NCBI GenBank assembly: GCA_038252945.1
Contig: JBBSHN010000003.1
Coordinates: 1-64,000 of the forward strand
From: JAUJOE01 sp038252945
Lineage (GTDB): Bacteria > Actinomycetota > Actinomycetes > Propionibacteriales > Nocardioidaceae
DNA length: 64,000 nt
Direction: 5' to 3'
Shown one piece after another: positions 37,246 to 46,540 of this stretch. Made by a program: the position numbers and the translations under genes. The notes under the pieces were generated by a model. The model did no database searches. It was not told the DNA's origin and saw only the letters and a list, made by a program, of their open reading frames with translations. Each line of letters begins with the position of its first letter. The stretch's first letter is position 1.

Positions 37246-37739
37246 CGGAAAGACAACGCCCGGAGTGGGCTGGCGACGAGCGCATCCAGCTGAACCAGGT
37301 GCTGGACTACCAGCGGGCAACCGTGCGGATGAAGTGCGGTGGCCTCACCGATGAGGCGGCACGCACGCGGCTGACCCCGTCGCCACTCACGACGATCGCC
37401 GGAGTGGTCTCACACCTGGTCTGGGTCGAACGCTGGTGGATGGAGCACGTGCTGGGCCAGCGCCCGGTGAACTTTCCGTGGAACGACGAGCACGAAGACG
37501 GCGACTGGGAGCAAGGCGACCAGATACCACTGGCTGAGCTCCTCGACCAGTACGACGACGCCTGCGACACCGCGCGGACCGTTGTCGCCGACCTCGACCT
37601 AGACGACGTCCCTGCGCCTGACTCGCCGCATCCGATCTCTGTGCGCGCGGCGATGCTGCACATGATCGAGGAGACCGCCCGGCATCTCGGGCATCTCGAC
37701 ATCCTGCGGGAGCTCACCGACGGCTCGACCGGAGAGTAA
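37242..37739 (+). CDS. DinB-family protein (DUF664)
   Basis: 165 residues from GTG 37242, with GGAGGGAG about 10 bases upstream. The four-helix DinB fold is suggested by LNQVLDYQRATVRMKCGGL, LTTIAGVVSHLVWVERWWM and the late MLHMIEETARHLGHLDILREL. Possible metal-ligand histidines lie in SHLVW, EETARHLGH and DILRE. Family members are thiol-dependent metalloenzymes or unknown. It is translationally coupled to the ABC exporter, hinting at a shared detoxification role. Confidence 0.85.
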   Translation: MTERQRPEWAGDERIQLNQVLDYQRATVRMKCGGLTDEAARTRLTPSPLTTIAGVVSHLVWVERWWMEHVLGQRPVNFPWNDEHEDGDWEQGDQIPLAELLDQYDDACDTARTVVADLDLDDVPAPDSPHPISVRAAMLHMIEETARHLGHLDILRELTDGSTGE

Positions 37740-37780
37740 GCAGAGCCTCGACCCTTCAGATGCCATGTACGTTGAAGCGC

Positions 37781-38233
37781 ATGGCATCTGACGACGCGAT
37801 GGACACCGACAAAGTGCTCGGCACGCTGCAAGACGCACTCGATTTGCAGGCCGAGTCGATCCTCACCATGTCCATGCTGGCCGGAACTCTCCGCGGAGTC
37901 GGCGGCGCAGCTGTCAAGCAGAGCCTCAGAACGTTCGTGCTCGCCGAGCTGGAAGACACCTATCTGCTCGTCGAGAAGATGTCGGCGCTCGGCGGGACTC
38001 CGTCGATGAGCGCACGCAGTGTCGAGGTGTCGTGCGACGCCGACGAGGCGCTCGGCGTCCTGCTGCAGCACGAGGTCGAGACTGTCGCCGCAATGCACGC
38101 GGTCATCCCGCATTCCGGTCAAGAACCGCGCAGTGAGGCCCTCGAGCACCTGCTCGAGCACATCATCATGCGCAAGCAGCAGCAGATCGACTTCTTGTGG
38201 CACGCGTCCAACCAGCTGGAACCGCTGGCGTAA
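37781..38233 (+). CDS. Ferritin-like fold protein, probably without an iron site
   Basis: 150 residues from ATG 37781 (37760 is an alternative), almost entirely helical. FVLAELEDTYLLVEKMSALGGTP resembles the second bacterioferritin/Dps-like helix and its LGGTP turn; LLQHEVETVAAMHAVI and LLEHIIMRKQQQIDFLWHA resemble helices three and four. Where ferritins have ExxH pairs, this protein has EDTY and KQQQ, so a standard di-iron centre looks unlikely. It lies between the DinB and geranylgeranyl-reductase genes on the same strand. Assignment rests on fold pattern only. Confidence 0.6.
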   Translation: MASDDAMDTDKVLGTLQDALDLQAESILTMSMLAGTLRGVGGAAVKQSLRTFVLAELEDTYLLVEKMSALGGTPSMSARSVEVSCDADEALGVLLQHEVETVAAMHAVIPHSGQEPRSEALEHLLEHIIMRKQQQIDFLWHASNQLEPLA

Positions 38234-38252
38234 CTGGCCCTAGTGTGCTGCG

Positions 38253-39386
38253 GTGTGGGATCTTGCCATCGTCGGCGCCGGTCCAGCGGGCGCGGCGGCG
38301 GCAATCGGAGCTCTGACTGCGAATCCGAAGGCCACGGTGCTCCTGCTCGACCGCGCTGGCTTTCCGCGCGACAAATCCTGTGGTGACGGCATCGCCCCGC
38401 ACGTCCTCGATGTTCTGGCGAGCGTTGGTGTCACCGGGCTTTTGGACGACTGGACTCCGGTGCGACGCCTGGTGCTTCGGACAAACTCAACGCATGTTGA
38501 TCGCGAGATGCCTCGACCGGTCTACGTCGTGCCGCGCACAGTCTTCGACACCCGACTGGTTCAGAGAGCAGTGGCTCACGGCGCGGTTCTCCGTCGGCAG
38601 CGGGTGCGGCACGTGCGAACAGAGGCCGAACGGCTGGTCGTCGACGATTCGATCTCCGCGCGGGTGGTCATCGGCGCGGACGGCGCCGGCTCGGCTGTAC
38701 GCTCCGCGCTCGGACTGCCACGACCGCGGCGTCAAGCCGTCGCGATACGCGGATACGCCCCCACTACCGGTGCGCACGCTGGCAAGCAGATCATCACCTT
38801 CAGCTCGGGTCGACAGCCGGCGTATGCGTGGTCGTTCGACCGCGGTGACGGCCTTTCGAATCTCGGGTACGGCGAGCTGCTGACGCCGCAGCGGCCGCGG
38901 CCCACCCGGCAGCATCTTCTCGATCAGCTCGAGCGGCTGCTGCCCGGCTCGGTCAGCGCTGGGAGCGACTGGCTGGGCCACCTGCTACCGCTGTCGTCGT
39001 GGCGGTGGCAGCATCCTGATGGCCGCGTGCTGCTCGCCGGCGACGCAGCAAGCCTCATCAACCCCGTCACCGGGGAGGGCATCTACTACGCGGTGGCGAC
39101 GGGAGTGGCTGCTGGGCAGGCATCGGCATCGGCGATAGCCGCCGGCAATGCCTTTGACAGCGCAGCGACGTACCGGCAAGCGGTACGACGTCTCCTCGCT
39201 CGACATCTCCCCACCACGGCGGCCTGTGCAGGGCTCATCTCAGTACCTGCGGTGGCCTCTGCGGTGGTGCGTGCGGCAGATGCAAACCAGGAAGTCTTCG
39301 ACGATCTCTTCGAAGTGGGCCTCGGCCACGGCACTGTGACGTTGAAGACGGTCCTTTTAGCCACGTCTACGTTGATTCATAGGTAG
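38253..39386 (+). CDS. Geranylgeranyl-reductase-family FAD oxidoreductase
   Basis: 377 residues from GTG 38253. FAD-binding IVGAGPAGAAAAI is at the N-terminus, KSCGDGIAP is the family Cys motif, VVIGADGAGSAVR is the GD-type motif, and LLAGDAASLINPVTGEGIYYA completes the flavin site. Relatives reduce isoprenoid double bonds, for example in menaquinone or lipid precursors. No quinone-pathway gene is adjacent, so the substrate is open. It is 19 bases behind the ferritin-like gene and 18 before the phosphoesterase gene. Confidence 0.85.
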   Translation: MWDLAIVGAGPAGAAAAIGALTANPKATVLLLDRAGFPRDKSCGDGIAPHVLDVLASVGVTGLLDDWTPVRRLVLRTNSTHVDREMPRPVYVVPRTVFDTRLVQRAVAHGAVLRRQRVRHVRTEAERLVVDDSISARVVIGADGAGSAVRSALGLPRPRRQAVAIRGYAPTTGAHAGKQIITFSSGRQPAYAWSFDRGDGLSNLGYGELLTPQRPRPTRQHLLDQLERLLPGSVSAGSDWLGHLLPLSSWRWQHPDGRVLLAGDAASLINPVTGEGIYYAVATGVAAGQASASAIAAGNAFDSAATYRQAVRRLLARHLPTTAACAGLISVPAVASAVVRAADANQEVFDDLFEVGLGHGTVTLKTVLLATSTLIHR

Positions 39387-39404
39387 CCCACGTACCGTGA
39401 GCCG

Positions 39405-40352
39405 GTGCCGGCACTTCGATCTCTCGTCTGTGCCCTCATTGTGTCGCTCAGCGCAACAACTACCGCACGAGCCGCGGTTTCGGCCGAACGTCCCTTCGTC
39501 CGTGACGCAGCTGCCGCGGATTCGCATTCGCAGGCTTCGCGCGCTGCGGCGGCCACACCGCAGGCTCGCTCTGCCTCGAGAACGACCAAGGTGCTGATCA
39601 TCGTCGAGGAGAACCACTCGCTGCGCGAGATGCGCATCCAGATGCCTCTGCTCAATCACCTTGCGAAGCGTTACGGCATCGCTTCCAACTACACGGCGAT
39701 CTCGCATCCCAGCTTGCCCAACTACCTGGCGATGGTGAGCGGATCGACGTTCGGGATCACGGACGACAACTACCCATCCAAACACCGGCTGCATGGGCGG
39801 ACCGTGTTCGACCAGGCGTTGAAGGCCGGCAAAACTGCAAAGACCTATGCCGAGTCGATGCCGCGGAAGTGCGCCCAGACGAACAGCTACCCGTACGCTG
39901 TCAAGCACAACCCGTGGGCCTACTTCACCCACTCAAGACGTCAGTGTCGCCACCACGACGTGCCACTGGGCTCTCCCCTCTCCGGGCCGCTTCACCACGA
40001 CATCCGGCACGCCAAGCTCCCCAGCGTCGGGCTGGTCGTGCCAAATCTGCGGCACGACGGCCACGACCAACCGCTTGCCACCGCCGACGCATGGCTCGCG
40101 ACGTGGCTGCCGAGCGTCCTCACCAGCCGGGATTTCACGTCCGGTCGACTCACGGTCATCGTGACCACAGACGAGGTCAACAATTCCGCCGGGAACAAAG
40201 TGGCGACGGTCGTCATGCACGTCGGCATGCACCATCGGCGGGTGACCAAGCCACTGAACCACTACTTCTTGAGCGGATACATCGATCATGTGCTCGGTGT
40301 TCGGTTACTCAGGCACGCCAAGCCCGGCTTCGCGGGAGCGTTCAGGCTCTAG
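39405..40352 (+). CDS. Secreted phosphoesterase-family protein (acid phosphatase-like)
   Basis: 315 residues from GTG 39405. A signal peptide with a hydrophobic core at about 5-17 and a likely cut after ARA (near residue 23) is followed by an Ala/Ser-rich linker. IIVEENHSLREM, SHPSLPNYLAMVSG and VIVTTDEVNNSAG match the metal-binding elements of the phosphoesterase family (PF04185). It probably acts outside the cell on phosphate esters. Convergent with guaA, 34 bases away. Confidence 0.85.
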   Translation: MPALRSLVCALIVSLSATTTARAAVSAERPFVRDAAAADSHSQASRAAAATPQARSASRTTKVLIIVEENHSLREMRIQMPLLNHLAKRYGIASNYTAISHPSLPNYLAMVSGSTFGITDDNYPSKHRLHGRTVFDQALKAGKTAKTYAESMPRKCAQTNSYPYAVKHNPWAYFTHSRRQCRHHDVPLGSPLSGPLHHDIRHAKLPSVGLVVPNLRHDGHDQPLATADAWLATWLPSVLTSRDFTSGRLTVIVTTDEVNNSAGNKVATVVMHVGMHHRRVTKPLNHYFLSGYIDHVLGVRLLRHAKPGFAGAFRL

Positions 40353-40386
40353 GTGCGAAGACACTCGTCCGCGGTAGCAATCCCGC

Positions 40387-41955
40387 CTACTCCCACTCGA
40401 TGGTGCCGGGAGGCTTGCTCGTCACGTCGAGGGTCACCCGGTTGACAGCGCGGACTTCATTGGTGATGCGGGTGGAGATGCGCTCCAGCACGTCATAGGG
40501 CAGCCGCGCCCAGTCCGCCGTCATCGCATCCTCTGACGTGACCGGCCGCAGAACAACTGGGTGCCCATAGGTGCGGCCGTCGCCCTGCACCCCGACCGAA
40601 CGAACGTCTGCGAGAAGGACCACGGGGAACTGCCAGATGTCGTGGTCGAGCCTGGCTCTGGTGAGCTCCTCGCGGGCGATGGCGTCGGCCTCGCGAAGCG
40701 TCTGGAGCCGATCGCGCGTGACGTCGCCAATGATCCGAATGGCCAGTCCTGGCCCTGGGAAGGGGTGGCGCCAGACGATCTCCGGAGGAAGACCGAGCTC
40801 AACGCCGACCTTGCGCACCTCGTCCTTGAACAACATGCGCAGCGGCTCCACCAGCTGGAACTGCAGATCGTCCGGCAGCCCACCGACGTTGTGGTGAGAC
40901 TTGATGTTCGCCGCGCCGGCACCGCCTCCGGACTCGACGACGTCGGGGTACAAAGTGCCCTGGACCAAGAACCGCACGGTCTCCCCCGCGGCGCCGCTCG
41001 CCGCGACAATCTCGCGCTCGGCCGCTTCGAACGCGCGGATGAACTCGCGGCCGACGATCTTGCGTTTCTCCTCCGGGTCGCTCACCGTTTCGAGTGCGTT
41101 GAGGAACGTGTCGGCAACGTCCACGACGTGCAACGAGACCCCGGTAGCGGCCACGAAGTCGCGTTCGACCTGCTCGGCTTCACCTTGGCGTAGCAGCCCG
41201 TGATCTACGAAGACGCAGGTGAGGCGGTCACCGATCGCCCGCTGCACGAGCGCCGCCGCGACCGCTGAGTCCACACCGCCCGACAGCGCGCAGATCGCTC
41301 GCCCGTCGCCCACCTGATCTTTAATCCGCTGCAGCTGCTCCTCGACGACATTGACCATCGTCCAGGTTTGTCTGCAGCCGGCGATGTCGACGAGGAACCG
41401 CTCGAGCACCTGCTGTCCGTACTCGGTGTGCAAAACCTCGGGGTGCCACTGCACCCCCGCCATTCGCCGATCCACCGCTTCAAAAGCAGCAACCGGCGCA
41501 CCGTCGCTTTCAGCCAGCGCGGTGAAGCCTCCGGGGGGCACCGAGACAGCGTCGCCGTGGCTCATCCACGCCGAATGCCGCTGTGGGACCCCAGCCAGCA
41601 GGGTGCCAGGTGCGTTGACAGCGACGTCGGTGCGACCGAACTCCGACACCCCGGTACGGCGCACCTCACCGCCGAGTCCTCGCGCCATGGCTTGGAAGCC
41701 GTAGCAGATCCCGAACACGGCGACGTCGCTGTCAAGCAAACTACGGTCGAGCTGAGGAGCGCCGGGCGAGTACACCGACTGCGGTCCGCCGCTGAGTATC
41801 AGCGCTTGGGGTGTGCGGGCGAGAATCTCCTCCGCCGGAGCAGTGTGCGGAACGATCTCTGAGTAGACGCCAGCCTCACGCACCCGGCGTGCGATCAGTT
41901 GGGCATACTGCGCCCCGAAGTCGACGACCAGAACGAGATCGTGATCGGCGGTCAC
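40387..41955 (-). CDS. guaA: GMP synthase (glutamine-hydrolysing)
   Basis: 522 residues. The class I glutaminase has Cys84 (FGICYGFQ) and the HPEV His/Glu pair. The ATP pyrophosphatase domain has the PP-loop ALSGGVDSAV, and the C-terminal dimerisation domain ends in the usual KPPGTIEWE. It converts XMP to GMP. The GTG start has GAAGGGG about 7 bases upstream. It is on the same strand as guaB, guaB3 and kynU but is separated from kynU by 257 bases. Confidence 0.97.
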   Translation of the reverse strand: MTADHDLVLVVDFGAQYAQLIARRVREAGVYSEIVPHTAPAEEILARTPQALILSGGPQSVYSPGAPQLDRSLLDSDVAVFGICYGFQAMARGLGGEVRRTGVSEFGRTDVAVNAPGTLLAGVPQRHSAWMSHGDAVSVPPGGFTALAESDGAPVAAFEAVDRRMAGVQWHPEVLHTEYGQQVLERFLVDIAGCRQTWTMVNVVEEQLQRIKDQVGDGRAICALSGGVDSAVAAALVQRAIGDRLTCVFVDHGLLRQGEAEQVERDFVAATGVSLHVVDVADTFLNALETVSDPEEKRKIVGREFIRAFEAAEREIVAASGAAGETVRFLVQGTLYPDVVESGGGAGAANIKSHHNVGGLPDDLQFQLVEPLRMLFKDEVRKVGVELGLPPEIVWRHPFPGPGLAIRIIGDVTRDRLQTLREADAIAREELTRARLDHDIWQFPVVLLADVRSVGVQGDGRTYGHPVVLRPVTSEDAMTADWARLPYDVLERISTRITNEVRAVNRVTLDVTSKPPGTIEWE

Positions 41956-42212
41956 ACGCGGCCCCTTCAGTTGAGCGCCGTAAATTTTCGTGATGTAGCT
42001 CAGAGGCAGATGGACGCCCCGGGCGGAGCATTTCCGAGCGCGGATAGTACATCGAGTCTAATCAGAGGGATTTCGCAGGCGGCGTGACCTTCGCTGCCCT
42101 GAGGCATTTCGTAAGACCGCCGATCACTTGAACTCCACGGGTCGGGCTTCCGAGCGGAGGCAGGTACAGGCCGCCTGCCCGACGGCGTTGAGACTGATCA
42201 GGGCATCAAGAG

Positions 42213-43460
42213 TTACAAGGACTGGGCAACTTGCGCAAGGTGGCAGATGCCGTCGAAGACCTCGACGTACCTGGTTGTCAGGGGAGCCATTCCGATGCGC
42301 AGCCCGTCAGGACGACGGAAGTCGGTGATGACGCCGTCCGCCAGGAGCTTGGCGGTGAGTAGCTCAGCGTCAGGATGGGTGACGGTGACGTGAGAGCCGC
42401 GGCGTGAGGAGTCGCGCGGGCTGGAAAGCTCGAAGCCCAGCGGACGCAGCCGGTCGTCATGCAGCTGCACGGCGAGGTCGGTGAGCTGGACGGACTTCGC
42501 TCGGATGGCCGGAACGCCAGCTTCTGCCACCATCGCGACTCCCGGCTCCACCGCGACCATCGACAGCACGCCGGGGGTTCCGGTCAGCCAGGCCCCCATG
42601 CCTTCCGACGCCTCATAGCCGTGCGCCATGGCAAACATCTCCCGGCGGCTCCACCACCCCCAGATCGGCTGCTTCAGCTCCGGTTGACGCTCCCGCCGGA
42701 CATAGGTGAAGGCAGGCGCGCCGGGGCCGCCGTTGAGGTACTTGTAGGTGCATCCAACAGCGGCGTCCACACTGTCGGCCCGCAGATCGATGGGCACGAC
42801 GCCTACCGAATGGCAAAGGTCCCATATCATCAGGGCGCCGACCTCGTGTGTCGCCGACGTGATTCCGGCCATGTCGAGGAGAGCAGCCGACCGGTAGTCC
42901 ACGTGGGACAACACGACCGCCGCAACGCAGGCGTCCAGGCGCGCAGAGACCTCCTCCACCGAGAGTCCGTTGCCCTCCGTCTGGTTGATCCACCGGATGT
43001 CGAGCGACCGCTGCGCGGCGAGCGACTCCACGACGTACCGGTCGGTCGGGAAGTTCGCCTCCTCGACCACCACGGTACGGCGATCCGGCCGCGCGTCGAG
43101 GCACGCGGAGAGCACCTTGTAAAGCGCCACCGTTGTCGAGTCGCCGACGATGACCTCGTCGCGCTCTGTGCCGAGCAGTGAGGTGCCAATCAGATCTCCG
43201 ATGCGGTTTGGCAGGTCGATCCAGCGGTCGCTCCACGACCGGATCAGCGAGCTGCCCCAGTCCTGCTCTAGCACCTCGATCACCCGGCCGCGACTCGCTT
43301 CTGGAAGCCTGCCCAGAGAGTTGCCGTCGAGATAGATGAGCGCCTCGTCGTCAATGACGAACCGCCCGCGGTATTCCGCCAGCGGATCCGCGGCGTCGAG
43401 CGCCTGCGCGCCTTGCCGCGACCCGGCGTCGGGCGGGTCGTCCCCCGTCGGCGCTGCCAT
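42213..43460 (-). CDS. kynU: Kynureninase
   Basis: 415 residues from ATG 43460, which shares a base with the guaB3 stop (TGATG). It is a PLP fold-type I enzyme: IYLDGNSLGRLP, VGDSTTVALYKVLSA, VVLSHVDYRSAALLDM, WDLCHSVGVVPIDL and the PLP-lysine segment CTYKYLNGGPGAPAF, with GWWSRREMF after it. It cleaves kynurenine to anthranilate and alanine. No other tryptophan-kynurenine genes are nearby, yet it is coupled to guaB3, so its regulation is probably that of the guanine operon. Confidence 0.93.
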   Translation of the reverse strand: MAAPTGDDPPDAGSRQGAQALDAADPLAEYRGRFVIDDEALIYLDGNSLGRLPEASRGRVIEVLEQDWGSSLIRSWSDRWIDLPNRIGDLIGTSLLGTERDEVIVGDSTTVALYKVLSACLDARPDRRTVVVEEANFPTDRYVVESLAAQRSLDIRWINQTEGNGLSVEEVSARLDACVAAVVLSHVDYRSAALLDMAGITSATHEVGALMIWDLCHSVGVVPIDLRADSVDAAVGCTYKYLNGGPGAPAFTYVRRERQPELKQPIWGWWSRREMFAMAHGYEASEGMGAWLTGTPGVLSMVAVEPGVAMVAEAGVPAIRAKSVQLTDLAVQLHDDRLRPLGFELSSPRDSSRRGSHVTVTHPDAELLTAKLLADGVITDFRRPDGLRIGMAPLTTRYVEVFDGICHLAQVAQSL

Positions 43461-44563
43461 CACTGGACGACGATCTCGACGCGTTGAAATTCCTTCAGGT
43501 CGGTGTATCCGGTCGTCGCCAAGGAGCGCTTCAAAGCACCGATGAGATTCATGGTCCCGTCGGCGACGAGCGACGGTCCGTGCAGGATCTGTTGCAGCGT
43601 CCCAACGGTGCCGATCTCGACCCGCTCCCCCCGCGGCAGGTTCGCGTGGCGCGCCTCGGCGCCCCAGTGGAAACCTCGCCCGGGCGCGTCGGAGGCCCGG
43701 GCCAGCGGCGAGCCGATCATGACGGCATCGGCCCCGCAGGCGATCGCCTTGGCGATGTCTCCGCTGCGGCCGATCGAACCGTCGGCGATGACATGCACGT
43801 ACCGCCCGCCGGACTCGTCGAGGTAGTCCCGGCGCGCGGCAGCGACGTCTGCCACGGCGCTGGCCATTGGAACGGCGACCCCGAGCACGGTGCGGGTCGT
43901 GTGTGTCGCTCCTCCGCCGAAGCCGACCAGCACCCCAGCGGCGCCGGTCCGCATGAGGTGGAGCGCAGCCTGGTACGTCGCGCAGCCACCCACGATCACC
44001 GGCACGTCGAGCTCGTAGATGAACTCTTTCAGGTTCAACGGCTCGGCCTGACCGGAGACATGCTCAGCGGAGACCGTCGTACCTCTGATGACGAACAGAT
44101 CGAGCCCCGCGTTGATGACCGACTCCGCGTGCTCCTTGGTGAGCGCTGGGGATAGTGCGCCGGCCACCGTCACGCCGGAGTCGCGCATCTCCTTGACCCG
44201 CTGAACCATCAGCCCGGGCTTGATGGGCTCGGCGTAGACCTCCTGCATGCGACGCGTCGCTTCGCGCTGAGGAAGTCCTGCGACGTCCGCCAGCAGCGGC
44301 TCTGGATCGTCGTACCGCGTCCACATGCCCTCCAGGTCGAGCACCCCGAGGCCGCCGGCCTGCCCGAACGTGACGGCAGTCTGCGGCGACATCACCGAGT
44401 CCATTGGTGCTGCGAGCACGGGCATCTCGAACCGGTAGGCGTCGATCTGCCAGGCGACGGACACCTCACGAACGTCGCGGGTGCGGCGACTCGGCACGAT
44501 CGCGATGTCGTCAAAGGAGTATGCCCTGCGCCCACGTTTGGCGCGCCCGATCTCAATGTCCAT
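43460..44563 (-). CDS. guaB3: GuaB3-family IMP dehydrogenase-related protein
   Basis: 367 residues from ATG 44563. It is an IMPDH/GMPR TIM barrel without CBS domains. AYSFDDIAIVPSRRTR, APMDSVMSP, VIADGSIGRSGDIAKAI and GADAVMIGSPLA are family features. In the active-site loop the IMPDH Cys motif is replaced by GFGGGATHTTRTVLG, as in other actinobacterial GuaB3 proteins I recall. C-terminal YTDLKEFQRVEIVVQ is typical. Some GuaB3 members act as GMP reductases; for this one activity is unproven. It follows guaB by 30 bases. Confidence 0.9.
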   Translation of the reverse strand: MDIEIGRAKRGRRAYSFDDIAIVPSRRTRDVREVSVAWQIDAYRFEMPVLAAPMDSVMSPQTAVTFGQAGGLGVLDLEGMWTRYDDPEPLLADVAGLPQREATRRMQEVYAEPIKPGLMVQRVKEMRDSGVTVAGALSPALTKEHAESVINAGLDLFVIRGTTVSAEHVSGQAEPLNLKEFIYELDVPVIVGGCATYQAALHLMRTGAAGVLVGFGGGATHTTRTVLGVAVPMASAVADVAAARRDYLDESGGRYVHVIADGSIGRSGDIAKAIACGADAVMIGSPLARASDAPGRGFHWGAEARHANLPRGERVEIGTVGTLQQILHGPSLVADGTMNLIGALKRSLATTGYTDLKEFQRVEIVVQ

Positions 44564-44593
44564 GAAGTCGTCTTTCAGCAAGCCGCGGAGCGA

Positions 44594-46111
44594 TCAGCGC
44601 GAGGAGTAGTTCGGTGCCTCGACCGTCATCTGGATGTCGTGCGGATGCGACTCCTTCAGACCGGCTGGAGTGATGCGAACGAACTGCCCCTTCTCCTTCA
44701 GATCGGAAATCGTAGCGGCGCCTGTGTAGAACATTGACTGTTGCAGACCGCCGATGAGCTGGTGCGCCACCGCCGCGAGCGGTCCTCGATAGGGCACTTG
44801 GCCTTCGATTCCTTCGGGCACGATCTTGTCGTCGCTTGGTACGTCGGCTTGAAAGTAACGGTCTGTGGAGTACGACGTCTTGCCCCGCGACGCCATCGCG
44901 CCGAGCGACCCCATGCCGCGGTACTTCTTATACTGCTTGCCGTTGACGAAGACCAGGTCGCCCGGGCTCTCCTCACATCCGGCCAACAGCGACCCGAGCA
45001 TCACCGTGTCGGCACCCGCGACGAGCGCCTTGGCGATGTCGCCGCTGTACTGCAGGCCGCCGTCCCCGATGACGGGCACCCCCGCCGGCCGGCAGGCGAG
45101 GGCTGCTTCGGAAATCGCCGTCACCTGTGGGACGCCGACTCCGGCCACCATGCGCGTCGTGCAAATCGACCCCGGACCAACTCCGACCTTGACGGCGTCG
45201 ACTCCGGCGTCGACGAGAGCCTGAGCGCCAGTCCGCGTCGCCACGTTGCCTCCGATGACCTGAACGCGTGAGGTGGCCGGGTCCTTCTTGAGGCGCGACA
45301 CCATGTCGAGCAGCAGCCGCGCCTCGCCGTTCGCCACGTCAGCGACCAGCACGTCGACGCCAGCCTCGACGAGCGCTGTCGCGCGCTCCCAGGAGTCGCC
45401 GAAGTATCCGATCGCAGCTCCGACCAGGAGCCGGCCTTCGGTATCCTTCGTGGCGTCGGGGTATTGCTCTGACTTGACGAAGTCCTTGACCGTGATGAGA
45501 CCGGTCAGCCGGCTGTCGGAGTCGACCAACGGCAGCTTCTCCACCTTGTGTTTGGCCAGAAGTGCGGCCGCGTCTTCACTCGAGATCCCCTCCGGCGCTG
45601 TGACCAGCGGCATTGCAGTCATGACCTCGCGCACCAGGCGGGTCCGCCACTCTCGCACGGGCACGAAGCGCAGATCCCGGTTGGTGATGATGCCAAGGAG
45701 TACGTTGCGGTCGTCAACGACTGGAAGTCCGGAGACCCGGTACTTCCCACAGAGCTGATCGAGGTCGTCCAACGTGACATCGGCGCCGATGGTCAGCGGA
45801 TTCGTGATCATGCCGGACTCCGACCGCTTGACCAGGTCGACCTGGCCGGCCTGTTCGTCGATCGAGAGGTTGCGGTGCAGGACGCCCAGGCCACCCTGGC
45901 GTGCCATTGCGATGGCCATCCGTGCCTCTGTGACGGTGTCCATGGCACTGGAAAGCAACGGCACCGAGACAGTCAGCTCGCGCGTCAGTCGAGAGCTCGT
46001 GTCGGCTTCGCTGGGCACCACGTCGGTGGCGGCGGGCAGCAGCATGACGTCGTCAAACGTCAGCCCGAGCATGGAGAATTTATCCGGCACGCCGCTGGAG
46101 GGCAGATCCAT
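44594..46111 (-). CDS. guaB: IMP dehydrogenase
   Basis: 505 residues from ATG 46111. The barrel has LTFDDVMLLPAATDVVPSE, SSAMDTVTEARMAIAMA and the catalytic loop GVGPGSICTTRMVAGVG with its Cys. Two CBS domains are inserted (MITNPLTIGADVTLDD and MTAMPLVTAPEGISSED). YRGMGSLGAM and the active-site flap region YSTDRYFQ follow. It makes XMP from IMP, the first committed step to GMP. TACGAT ends 6 bases before the ATG and could place transcription at or near the start codon; AGGG lies between. Confidence 0.96.
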   Translation of the reverse strand: MDLPSSGVPDKFSMLGLTFDDVMLLPAATDVVPSEADTSSRLTRELTVSVPLLSSAMDTVTEARMAIAMARQGGLGVLHRNLSIDEQAGQVDLVKRSESGMITNPLTIGADVTLDDLDQLCGKYRVSGLPVVDDRNVLLGIITNRDLRFVPVREWRTRLVREVMTAMPLVTAPEGISSEDAAALLAKHKVEKLPLVDSDSRLTGLITVKDFVKSEQYPDATKDTEGRLLVGAAIGYFGDSWERATALVEAGVDVLVADVANGEARLLLDMVSRLKKDPATSRVQVIGGNVATRTGAQALVDAGVDAVKVGVGPGSICTTRMVAGVGVPQVTAISEAALACRPAGVPVIGDGGLQYSGDIAKALVAGADTVMLGSLLAGCEESPGDLVFVNGKQYKKYRGMGSLGAMASRGKTSYSTDRYFQADVPSDDKIVPEGIEGQVPYRGPLAAVAHQLIGGLQQSMFYTGAATISDLKEKGQFVRITPAGLKESHPHDIQMTVEAPNYSSR

Positions 46112-46239
46112 CGCCCTATCGTACGGCGACAGACCGACTGACCGCGGAGCGTTCCCTCGCTCACGGAGCCACCTGGTCGGCGAAGGGTCGGCCTGCTGCA
46201 TCCCCAGGATGACCGTGTCCTCCTGCCGGTCGGTGGGTA

Positions 46240-46335
46240 GATAGGCTTGAGTGTCTCATCGCCGGGCTCGAGGACTGCGGAGTCGTTCTGATAGACGGCG
46301 TCGTAGAAGGCAAGCTCGTTTGCCGGATTCGGCAA
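46240..46335 (-). pseudogene. Fragment of type I restriction subunit HsdR C-terminus (DUF3387)
   Basis: On the minus strand about 32 codons read PNPANELAFYDAVYQ followed by NDSAVLEPGDETLKPI. This matches the conserved segment (LAFYDAV, SAV, GDE-L) near the C-terminus of HsdR. Similarity stops abruptly at 46240, and an in-frame TGA lies at 46347-46345 upstream. No other restriction gene is present. I read it as a relic, identified from memory of the family. Confidence 0.5.
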
Positions 46336-46344
46336 CGAATGCTC

Positions 46345-46488
46345 TCATGTGGCTCCAAGCCTTCGCGCCGCGTCGGTTGCGGATTCCGCCAGGCCGGCGT
46401 CGAGGAGTGCCCGGTCGGCGCTGACCAGAGCGACGCTTAGGTGTTGAGCGGCGGCGGCCCAACAGGCGTCGTAATAGGGCTTGTGCAT
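46345..46488 (-). pseudogene. C-terminal remnant of a PIN-domain (VapC-like) toxin
   Basis: The minus-strand frame reads HKPYYDACWAAAAQHLSVALV then SADRALLDAGLAESATDAARRL and stops at 46345. The YDACWAAAA helix and SADRALL strand with Asp match the last part of PIN toxins. The N-terminal half with the first acidic residues is missing: upstream the frame runs into the HNH gene region without PIN similarity. It lies directly before the HsdR fragment in the same frame. Confidence 0.55.
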
Positions 46489-46540
46489 AAAGGCCTGTGG
46501 TGGCGGGTAAATGTCGGCGCAGGCTGGTGGTATTGGTCGC

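Noticed and set aside
41989..42066. tRNA-like segment (GTAGCTCAGAGGCAGA and a later TCGAGTC) between guaA and kynU
   Set aside because: The D-arm-like and T-loop-like strings are about the right distance apart, but acceptor, anticodon and T stems do not pair. It could be a very old relic. The 257-base gap holds nothing else that I can identify.
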